20,959 nucleotides of DNA from JBLNDG01 sp050261415 (GTDB taxonomy: Bacteria > Bacillota > Clostridia > Lutisporales > Lutisporaceae). Position 1 is the first letter of the stretch, and the number at the start of each line of letters is the position of its first letter. The notes below the pieces were generated by a model. That model did not search any database. It worked only from the letters and a program-made list of their open reading frames with translations, and was not told the DNA's origin. This document shows, one piece after another, positions 1 through 6,153 of the stretch. The position numbers and the translations under genes are program-made. The stretch covers positions 1 to 20,959 of the forward strand of contig JBLNDG010000169.1 in NCBI GenBank assembly GCA_050261415.1, given 5' to 3'.

Positions 1-337
1 CTGCTGCGCTCATTAACTTTTCATCAGGAGTGTAGTAAAAGCCTCTATATTTCCACGTATCTTCATCATAATCCCCAAGGCTTAAATAATCATTCTGCAG
101 CCTTTCCATAAATTCAGCATAAGCACTCGCCTGCGCATATTCTCTGGTTGCACCTTTACCGTTAGTACCCAAACCCGTACCCGGAATATTTGCCCTGAGT
201 GTGTAAAAACCATCTACCTCGGTATCGTCCCAGTGCTCCTCGAGTTCTATGTTCATTTCATTCAATATGCCCTTAATACGTCCTACTGTTTCTGACGGTA
301 CACATTCCTTGTATTTGGTTTCTCTTTCGGCCTTCAT
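1..337 (-). CDS. YcaO-domain protein, N-terminal part (cut by window edge)
   Basis: Only the first 112 codons are inside the window; the frame is open to base 1. The ATG at 337 follows a run of six G's about eight bases upstream, and the frame meets a stop further upstream without another ATG. Residues 57-82 carry the hallmark of YcaO proteins: a GTNGKG turn followed by a helix with the S-x3-E-x2-E-R pattern (ASAYAEFMERLQN, residues 70-82), matching the GKG...ASA..E..ER segment of E. coli YcaO that helps bind ATP. YcaO enzymes activate peptide amides with ATP to form azolines, thioamides or amidines, or assist RimO-type methylthiolation. Which of these applies cannot be decided, because the rest of the protein and its neighbours lie outside. 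The gene is separated from metA by a terminator and a repeat, so it is its own unit. Confidence 0.8.
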   Translation of the reverse strand, partial: MKAERETKYKECVPSETVGRIKGILNEMNIELEEHWDDTEVDGFYTLRANIPGTGLGTNGKGATREYAQASAYAEFMERLQNDYLSLGDYDEDTWKYRGFYYTPDEKLMSAA

Positions 338-436
338 TCCACTTGCCCCCCATGGCCTTAAATTTTAATATAGCCCGATACCAGCATATTCATTTACCGC
401 TCTAAAGGTGCCTTTTATATAGACATTAAATAAATA

Positions 437-503
437 AAAAGCTCGGAGGCATCGAGCCTCCTCGCTTTTGACTGATTCTACTTTGGTAGAATGTCCACTA
501 ATA
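437..503 (-). repeat. 67-bp dispersed repeat, copy 1 (after metA terminator)
   Basis: This segment matches 2843-2909 at 66 of 67 positions in the same orientation; the single difference is g445 against t2851. Read on the minus strand it starts in the T-tract of the metA terminator. It contains a 7-bp hairpin (ATTCTAC-caaa-GTAGAAT) and then a longer imperfect hairpin of the form AGC..GGAGGC-TCGAT-GCCTCC..GCT, followed by T-rich DNA. It encodes no recognisable protein. Confidence 0.9.
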
Positions 504-506
504 AAA

Positions 507-533
507 AGTCTGTGATAGTTCATATCACAGACT
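507..533 (-). terminator. Rho-independent terminator of metY-metA
   Basis: Perfect 11-bp stem, AGTCTGTGATA at 507-517 against TATCACAGACT at 523-533, with a 5-base loop. On the minus strand it is followed by TTTTTATT. It lies 28 bases after the metA stop codon. Confidence 0.93.
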
Positions 534-561
534 CTTTATTTGATATCAGATCTGGCTGCCC

Positions 562-1476
562 TTAGAGGTTATCCACGTCATAGGGAGTTTCCTGGTATAC
601 ATAATAGTTAAGCCAATTCGAAAAGAGCAGGTTTGCATGACTTCTCCATGTAACAATAGGGCTCCGGCCAGGATTATCTTCGAAGAAATAGTTTTTGGGA
701 ACACTTATGTTCAAGCCCTTGTTGATATCGCGCTCATACTCCCTTTTAAGGGTCAAAGCATCATATTCCGAGTGCCCAGTAACAAAAATCTTCCTCCCGT
801 TCTTCGTTGCTGCAATGTAGACGCCGGCTTCTCCGGACTCTGCTATGATTTCCAACTCATGCTTTGCTTCTATGTCTTTCCGTTCTATTCCCGTATGCCT
901 CGAATGAGGTGCTGAGAATACATCATCAAAGCCCCTCAGAAGCTTGGAATTACATACAGTCTTATGATGCTCAAAAACTCCGAACAACTTCTCCCCGAGA
1001 GGATATTTTGGAATGCCATAATGATAGTAAAGTCCCGCTTGTGCACCCCAGCAGATATGAAGCGTTGAATATACATTGTGCTTGCTCCACTCCATCAGGT
1101 CCACCAGCTCATTCCAATAGTCCACCTCTTCAAAGGGCAGATTTTCAACAGGAGCGCCTGTAATTACCAGTCCATCAAACTTTAAGGCTTTAACTTCATC
1201 AAATGTATGATAAAAACGTTCCAGATGCTCCTCGTCGGTATTTTTAGACATATGGGTCCCTGGGTGAAGCAGGGTTATATCTACCTGCAGCGGGGAATTT
1301 CCCAATAGCCGCAGGAGTTGTGTCTCTGTATCAACTTTGGTGGGCATCAAATTCATGATTGCTATCCTGAGCGGCCTGATATCCTGATGGTGAGCGCGGC
1401 TCTCCGTCATTACAAATATATTTTCACCTGTCAGAATGTCGGCTGCCGGTAAATCATCCGGTATGTTGATTGGCAT
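562..1476 (-). CDS. metA: Homoserine O-acyltransferase (MetA family), predicted acetyl-specific
   Basis: The 304-residue protein has the full length of the MetA/HTS family. It transfers an acyl group from acyl-CoA to the homoserine hydroxyl, the entry step of methionine synthesis. The catalytic set is visible: Cys142 in HICWGAQAG, and His235 and Glu237 in TGHSEYD. Residue 111, in GAPVEN, is Glu. In this family Glu at this position is known to select acetyl-CoA, while Gly, as in E. coli, selects succinyl-CoA. The product should therefore be O-acetylhomoserine, which is exactly the substrate of the MetY encoded just upstream. The gene starts 29 bases after the metY stop, with AGAGGAAG as ribosome site, and is co-transcribed from the SAM-riboswitch promoter. 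Despite the metA name, the inferred function is homoserine O-acetyltransferase. Confidence 0.95.
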   Translation of the reverse strand: MPINIPDDLPAADILTGENIFVMTESRAHHQDIRPLRIAIMNLMPTKVDTETQLLRLLGNSPLQVDITLLHPGTHMSKNTDEEHLERFYHTFDEVKALKFDGLVITGAPVENLPFEEVDYWNELVDLMEWSKHNVYSTLHICWGAQAGLYYHYGIPKYPLGEKLFGVFEHHKTVCNSKLLRGFDDVFSAPHSRHTGIERKDIEAKHELEIIAESGEAGVYIAATKNGRKIFVTGHSEYDALTLKREYERDINKGLNISVPKNYFFEDNPGRSPIVTWRSHANLLFSNWLNYYVYQETPYDVDNL

Positions 1477-1505
1477 TTATATCACTTCCTCTAATAATCT
1501 TGCTG

Positions 1506-2795
1506 TTAAATAGCTGCATTTTTTAATGCCTGATCCAAGTCCTCAATCAAATCCTGCACATCTTCAATTCCTATTGATATTCTTATCATGTCAGGTGTTA
1601 CTCCTGCTGCCAGCTGGTCCTCCTCAGTAAGCTGAGCGTGAGTTGTGCTTGCCGGATGAATAACCAAAGACTTTGCATCCGCCACATTAGCCAAATGTGA
1701 GAATACTTCAAGCTTCTCGATAAACTTCTTACCAGTCTCAACCCCTCCATTTATACCAAAGGTGAATATGGAGCCTGCGCCTTTAGGCAGGTATTTTTTC
1801 GCAAGTGCATTGTATTTATTTCCCGGAAGGCTGGGATAATTCACCCAGCTTACTTGTGGGTGCTGTTCAAGAAAACCTGCTATCTTTTTGGCGTTTTCCA
1901 CGTGGCGTTCCACACGCAGTGATAGTGTTTCCAACCCCTGCAGAAGCAAAAATGCATTAAACGGGCTTATGCAAGCCCCAGTATCTCTTAGAAGCTGAAC
2001 TCTTGCTTTTACTATATAAGCCGCAGGTCCAAAAGTTTCAGTATAGCTTATACCGTGATAACTTGCATCTGGCTCTGTAAGTACGGCGAACTTTCTGCTC
2101 CATGCCCAGTCAAATTTGCCTGAATCAACAATAACTCCTCCGATTGAAGTACCATGCCCGCCAATAAACTTCGTTGCGGAGTGAATTACTATGTCTGCCC
2201 CGAAGTCAAAGGGTTTAATAAGGTATGGAGTTCCGAAGGTGTTGTCTACGATAAGGGGTATTCCGTTATCATGAGCGATGGCAGCTATCTTTTCAATATC
2301 CACAAGATTTATCCCCGGATTTCCAATTGTTTCAATGTATATAGCCTTTGTATTCCCATTAATTGCTTTTTCAAAATCCCCAGCATTATCCGGATTCACA
2401 AAGGTTGTTTTTATCCCATACCTTGGCAAAGTAGATGCGAAAAGGTTATATGTACCTCCGTACAGTGTACTTGCTGATACTATCTCATCCCCGGCCTTTG
2501 TAATATTCAAGATTGCATAGGTTGCTGCCGCCGCCCCTGATGCTACCGCCAACGCGCCTACGCCGCCTTCCAGCAAGGCTATTCTCTTCTCAAATACATC
2601 AGTTGTCGGATTCATTATCCTTGTGTAGATGTTTCCCGGCTCCTTCAACGAAAAAAGGTTTGCTCCATGCTCCACGCTGTCAAACACATACGAAGAAGTC
2701 TGGTATATCGGTACAGCTCTTGATTTTGTCGTAGGATCAGGTGTCTGCCCTCCATGTACCTGCAATGTGTCAAATCTTAATTTTCTTTCACTCAT
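1506..2795 (-). CDS. metY: O-acetylhomoserine aminocarboxypropyltransferase (sulfhydrylase)
   Basis: A 429-residue PLP enzyme of the Cys/Met metabolism family. It replaces the acetyl group of O-acetylhomoserine with sulfide (or methanethiol) to give homocysteine (or methionine). Seen: the N-terminal FDTLQVHGGQTPDPTT segment, YTRIMNPTTDVFEKR at about 57-71, the substrate/PLP region IVDNTFGTPY, and the PLP-binding Lys209 in HSATKFIGGHG. The start is the ATG at 2795, directly behind AAGGAGGTAAAAAGA. The frame stays open upstream to an ATG at 2858, but that would add 21 unrelated residues encoded partly by the 67-bp repeat. First gene of the operon, followed by metA, and under a SAM-I riboswitch, so expressed when SAM is low. 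Confidence 0.95.
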   Translation of the reverse strand: MSERKLRFDTLQVHGGQTPDPTTKSRAVPIYQTSSYVFDSVEHGANLFSLKEPGNIYTRIMNPTTDVFEKRIALLEGGVGALAVASGAAAATYAILNITKAGDEIVSASTLYGGTYNLFASTLPRYGIKTTFVNPDNAGDFEKAINGNTKAIYIETIGNPGINLVDIEKIAAIAHDNGIPLIVDNTFGTPYLIKPFDFGADIVIHSATKFIGGHGTSIGGVIVDSGKFDWAWSRKFAVLTEPDASYHGISYTETFGPAAYIVKARVQLLRDTGACISPFNAFLLLQGLETLSLRVERHVENAKKIAGFLEQHPQVSWVNYPSLPGNKYNALAKKYLPKGAGSIFTFGINGGVETGKKFIEKLEVFSHLANVADAKSLVIHPASTTHAQLTEEDQLAAGVTPDMIRISIGIEDVQDLIEDLDQALKNAAI

Positions 2796-2842
2796 TCTTT
2801 TTACCTCCTTAGTGTAATTTTTGGTTTTTGTTTGCTGTAAAT

Positions 2843-2909
2843 AAAAGCTCTGAGGCATCGAGCCTCCTCGCTTTTGACTGATTCTACTTTGGTAGAATGT
2901 CCACTAATA
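2843..2909 (-). repeat. 67-bp dispersed repeat, copy 2 (in metY leader)
   Basis: Second copy of the element at 437-503, with one mismatch and the same orientation. It sits in the untranslated leader between the riboswitch terminator (2913-2938) and the metY ribosome site. On the minus strand it contains GAGGAGG-CTCG-ATG, a Shine-Dalgarno-like site and start codon buried in its own hairpin and in frame with metY. Copy 1 carries the same site, but there it opens only a short frame. Confidence 0.9.
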
Positions 2910-2912
2910 TTA

Positions 2913-2938
2913 AAGCCTCTTTCGGATGAAAGAGGCTT
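2913..2938 (-). terminator. Riboswitch-controlled terminator of the SAM-I leader
   Basis: An 11-bp stem (AAGCCTCTTTC against GAAAGAGGCTT) with a 4-base loop, followed on the minus strand by TTTAATATT. It lies 26 bases after the 3' strand of the riboswitch P1 stem, the usual place for the expression-platform terminator of an S-box. The T-tract is shorter than ideal. Confidence 0.8.
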
Positions 2939-2962
2939 ATAAACGTATTCTGTTTACTTATT

Positions 2963-3079
2963 GTCCTCCCTCATCTCTCAGTACTTAGTACTGCAGGAAT
3001 TGACACCGCTGCATTCGAATGAGAATGCCGGTTGTCGGGTTTCATAGGGCCAGTCCCTCCACCGCTCTAGATAAGAGTC
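2963..3079 (-). promoter_or_regulatory. SAM-I riboswitch (S-box) of metY-metA
   Basis: The minus strand carries the conserved S-box core in order: CTTATC, AGAGCGGTGGAGGGACTGG, CCCTATGAAACCCGACAACC, GGTGTCAATTCCTGCAG, GAGAGATGAG. CTTATC pairs with GATGAG to close P1, with one G-U pair. These blocks are the SAM-binding four-way junction of the family. SAM binding is expected to hold P1 and let the terminator at 2913-2938 form, switching off homocysteine synthesis. The position directly upstream of metY agrees with this. Confidence 0.96.
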
Positions 3080-3100
3080 GTTTAATATTTAATTTTTTAT

Positions 3101-3129
3101 ATATTAACATAAAGTATATTTAGTGTCAA
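3101..3129 (-). promoter_or_regulatory. SigA-type promoter of the metY-metA operon
   Basis: Minus strand: TTGACA (3129-3124), 17-base spacer, TAATAT (3106-3101). Transcription would begin near 3094, just before the riboswitch. The 2796-3172 gap thus holds the promoter, riboswitch, terminator and repeat, with no additional gene. Confidence 0.85.
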
Positions 3130-3172
3130 TAAAATTATTTTTTAACCTGCGTTCAAAAAATCACATCCGCTC

Positions 3173-4672
3173 CTACTTATTCAAGAACGCTTCAATCCGG
3201 AAGGAATCCATAAGGGAATATACTACGCTGACGTTATCAAGATTCAGGCTTGTGAGCTGGTTTATGCGGTTAATTCTATATATTAGGGTATTTCTATGTA
3301 TAAACAGCGCATCCGCCGTCTCTTTAAGGTTATTTTTATGCTCCAGATAGGTACGCAGGGTAATATAGAGTTCAGAATTGTTGGCTTTATCATACTCCAG
3401 TAGAACCTGTAAAGCAGGATGGCAGTAATATTCCAAAGGAATTTTACCGGTATAGTTATATAATAAATCATAATAGTAGAAATCACTGTAACCAAATACC
3501 CGGTTTGCCTGTCCAAAGCGCTGCGCCAGCTTTATGGATGCTACTGCCTGATTGAAGTACCTCTTGAACTGAACAATATCACTAAAAGGCCAGCTCAGAC
3601 CTATGCTTACATCTTCAAGCCGGGCCAGCTTTGCGAGCTCTTCAGACTGTCTTTCAGAAACCGAAGGAACTAAAATCCCGATATAGCTTTTATATTGTAC
3701 GGAATGCCCGTTTGGGAAGATCCGTTCCAATTCCATACTGAAAGTACGCTTCAAGTAGCGGTTTTCTATACGGTGGACAAAACGGGCAACCACTACCCTC
3801 ATCTCTGACGGAAAATCAACTCTTGACAAGACTATATGATCAATGGTATCTGAAATTTCTTCCTCATCCAGCAGATTGTAAAGAATTGCACTGTAAAATG
3901 TGTCGGGAGTTCCTTCAGATGCTGAGTCACGGCTAAATATATCGAAAAGAATTCTGCCTACCAGCGGAAGCTGTCTCATATGATTGCGTCCAATGGCTGT
4001 ATGATGTTCAACCATTATTACCGCACCAACAACATGGCCTTCCTGTGTAATCCTTGCTACCAGTTTGGGTTGAAGGTCTCCGGGCAGAGTTATTATCTGT
4101 GTTTCGCTTCCCTGTTTGCTCCACTCCTTCATATCCTTGTTGGAGCGGACTTTCTGCACAAATTCGTAGGAGCAGTATCCCCTCTCTACGTTTTGGGCCC
4201 AGAGCGGATCTACTATTTCATAATTGGTAGAATGCGCCAGTACCTTCTGGCTTAGATCCACAAGAATCAAAGCATTTCCCAGCAATGACGCTGCAGTGTT
4301 TATAACACCGGCAATACTTTTTCCGCTTAAAGCCATGTGTGCCAGTTCAAAAAACATGCCCCCCTCCCGCAGATCTTCAAAAACCAAATCCTTTGCCGTA
4401 TTGAACAAATCATACAAATCCTCTTTATTAATCAGTGCATAGCTGCTGCCCTCAGGCAGTGCAGGATTATCATCGGTGCAAAGTATCATAATCGGCCGGT
4501 CCGGTGCAGCTTTTAATTGTTCGAGACTACCTACGAACAGCACGTGTTCATCCCATTGATGCTCGTTCCTGTCCAGCAGTCGGATATCCATAATGACAGG
4601 GGAATCATTACTATTCCATTTGTTTATTTGATATTTCTCATGAAGTATTCCAATTAATTCATTATAGCGCAT
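3173..4672 (-). CDS. PucR/CdaR-type transcriptional regulator
   Basis: A protein of about 499 residues with the PucR-family layout. The N-terminal half (about 1-250) is a variable sensor-like region without recognisable catalytic motifs. The C-terminal half has the family's closing helix-turn-helix: a YITLRTYLEHKNNLKETA stretch, then LFIHRNTLIYRINRI and a last helix. In this family that segment binds DNA. The ATG at 4672 has GGGAAG just upstream; a GTG at 4681 in the same frame is the alternative start. The gene is divergent from the alcohol dehydrogenase operon, and an 18-bp inverted repeat overlaps its -35 box. I infer that it controls the divergent operon and itself. The inducer is unknown; an alcohol, aldehyde or acid is a guess from context. 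Confidence 0.88.
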   Translation of the reverse strand: MRYNELIGILHEKYQINKWNSNDSPVIMDIRLLDRNEHQWDEHVLFVGSLEQLKAAPDRPIMILCTDDNPALPEGSSYALINKEDLYDLFNTAKDLVFEDLREGGMFFELAHMALSGKSIAGVINTAASLLGNALILVDLSQKVLAHSTNYEIVDPLWAQNVERGYCSYEFVQKVRSNKDMKEWSKQGSETQIITLPGDLQPKLVARITQEGHVVGAVIMVEHHTAIGRNHMRQLPLVGRILFDIFSRDSASEGTPDTFYSAILYNLLDEEEISDTIDHIVLSRVDFPSEMRVVVARFVHRIENRYLKRTFSMELERIFPNGHSVQYKSYIGILVPSVSERQSEELAKLARLEDVSIGLSWPFSDIVQFKRYFNQAVASIKLAQRFGQANRVFGYSDFYYYDLLYNYTGKIPLEYYCHPALQVLLEYDKANNSELYITLRTYLEHKNNLKETADALFIHRNTLIYRINRINQLTSLNLDNVSVVYSLMDSFRIEAFLNK

Positions 4673-4698
4673 ACTTCCCACTTCACTTTTTTGTTTTT

Positions 4699-4727
4699 AT
4701 CATAATATACTTCGTATGAATATTCAA
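4699..4727 (-). promoter_or_regulatory. Promoter of the PucR-type regulator gene
   Basis: Minus strand: TTGAAT (4727-4722), 17-base spacer, TATGAT (4704-4699). It gives a short leader of about 20 bases before the start codon. The -35 box overlaps the inverted repeat at 4725-4742. Confidence 0.65.
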
Positions 4728-4742
4728 TATGGTTCCATATTG
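4725..4742. promoter_or_regulatory. Candidate operator: 18-bp inverted repeat
   Basis: CAATATGGTTCCATATTG, two perfect 8-bp arms around a 2-base centre, lies between the divergent regulator and alcohol dehydrogenase genes. It overlaps the regulator's -35 box. It also sits 15 bases upstream of a TATACT hexamer (4758-4763) on the plus strand that has no good -35 box. This fits a site where the PucR-type protein represses itself and activates the operon, but binding is inferred. Confidence 0.6.
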
Positions 4743-4958
4743 TTAAAATAAAGACACTATACTGAATAAGGAGTGTACCACGCATGCTGTTTATACCTTT
4801 GTGCAAATCATACAAATGCACCCTCCCATTTTTGTATTGCCGGTATGTATATAGTCATGCAGTTCCAATGTTATAATTATAATCACAAAATTTTCTGAAA
4901 AAAGCATTTCATCACATAACTTATTCCCAAATGTCAAAAGGAAGGAGCTGGTATGTAA

Positions 4959-6113
4959 ATGATCACATCATACAATGTTTTCGTTCCGTCTCTTATGGGG
5001 AGCGGTGCATCGCTGCGGACCGGCCTTAAGGTCCGTGAGCTGGGGTGCAGGAAAGTGCTTGTCGTCTATGACAGGGGACTTAAGTCAGCCGGCATAGCCG
5101 ACATAATCGTTGAGAACATCCAGAATGCCGGAATCAAAACCTTTTGCTTTGACGGTGTACTCCCTGATCCTCCTGATACCATGATTGAAGGAGCAGCAGA
5201 GATTGCACGGAATGAAGCAGTCGACGGCATTGTAGCCATAGGCGGAGGCAGTGCTATTGATACGGCAAAGGGTATTAATGTACTGATCAACAATGAACCT
5301 CCTATCATGAAATATTTCGGTGTGCAGAAAAATCTCAAGCGCGGCGTTCCGTTGGTGTTCATACCTACTACAAGCGGTACCGGTAGTGAAGTCACCAACA
5401 TGTGTGTCATCTCATGCACATCCCTGGGGAAGAAGGACAGTGTTGTAAGCCCTGTGTGTGTTGGCACCCTAGCTATATTGGACCCTGACCTGACTCTGGG
5501 TCTGCCTCCTAAAATGACTGCAGCAACCGGTGTGGACGCTTTGGCTCATGCTGTGGAATCCATGACTGGAGGCCAGGCAAATCCTCTCTCTGATGCTTTG
5601 GCACGGGATGCAATCAGAACTATTGCCAAATGGCTTCCTATAGCTTACCGTGACGGTTCCAACCTTGAGGCAAGGGAGAATATGCTACTGGCTTCCATGT
5701 TTGCCGGTATGGCGTTTACCAATGGGCTTGTACATCTGGGGCATTCCATAGGACATACTTTGGGTGCCCAGTTTCACATACCTCATGGAATAGCATGCGG
5801 AGTAGCACTGCCTGAGGTAATTGAATATGCTGCAAAAACTGAGTTCAAGAAAGTCCGGATGATATGCGAATGTTTGGGTTTGAACCCTCCAGAGGAAGCA
5901 TCTCCTGAAGAAATCGGCATTACTGCCCGAAAAGCGTTGCGTTCTCTCATCAAATCGGTTGAAATACCAAATATAAAAGAACTGGGGATCCCTCTTGAAG
6001 CAGTAATCAAAGTAGCACCACTCATCACTGCAGATACCGGTTTTGCGCTGGTACCCTACCGGATAACTTCGGCGAGGGTTGCAGAAATGCTAAAGTCAGC
6101 ATACGATGCTTGA
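4959..6113 (+). CDS. Iron-containing alcohol dehydrogenase
   Basis: The 384-residue protein is a full-length group III (Fe-type) alcohol dehydrogenase, which interconverts an alcohol and an aldehyde with NAD(P)H in the cytoplasm. Seen: the nucleotide-binding GGGSAIDTAKG motif at 95-105, PTTSGTGSEV at 136-145, and the four metal ligands Asp193, His197, His262 and His276 in GVDALAHAVE and LVHLGHSIGH...HIPHG. The ribosome site GAAGGAG (4941-4947) lies 11 bases before the ATG. An ATG-TAA pair stands between them, its last A being the first base of the real start codon. The gene is followed by an aldehyde ferredoxin oxidoreductase 40 bases downstream, so the two probably work in sequence on the same aldehyde. 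The natural substrate cannot be read from the sequence. Confidence 0.94.
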   Translation: MITSYNVFVPSLMGSGASLRTGLKVRELGCRKVLVVYDRGLKSAGIADIIVENIQNAGIKTFCFDGVLPDPPDTMIEGAAEIARNEAVDGIVAIGGGSAIDTAKGINVLINNEPPIMKYFGVQKNLKRGVPLVFIPTTSGTGSEVTNMCVISCTSLGKKDSVVSPVCVGTLAILDPDLTLGLPPKMTAATGVDALAHAVESMTGGQANPLSDALARDAIRTIAKWLPIAYRDGSNLEARENMLLASMFAGMAFTNGLVHLGHSIGHTLGAQFHIPHGIACGVALPEVIEYAAKTEFKKVRMICECLGLNPPEEASPEEIGITARKALRSLIKSVEIPNIKELGIPLEAVIKVAPLITADTGFALVPYRITSARVAEMLKSAYDA

Positions 6114-6153
6114 TGAATCAGATCTGTTTAATAATCAAAAGGAGGTCAAGACT

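Noticed and set aside
637..1163. Plus-strand open frames of 92 and 99 codons over metA
   Set aside because: They are antisense to a well-supported gene, overlap each other and show no family features.
2796..2858. Upstream in-frame ATG at 2858 as the real metY start
   Set aside because: It lies in the 67-bp repeat, adds 21 residues unlike the family N-terminus, and the ATG at 2795 has a perfect AAGGAGG site. Kept only as a finding.
437..2909. The two 67-bp copies as ends of a composite transposon or a CRISPR remnant
   Set aside because: There are only two copies 2.4 kb apart, no transposase or spacer pattern, and the cargo is an ordinary riboswitch-controlled operon.
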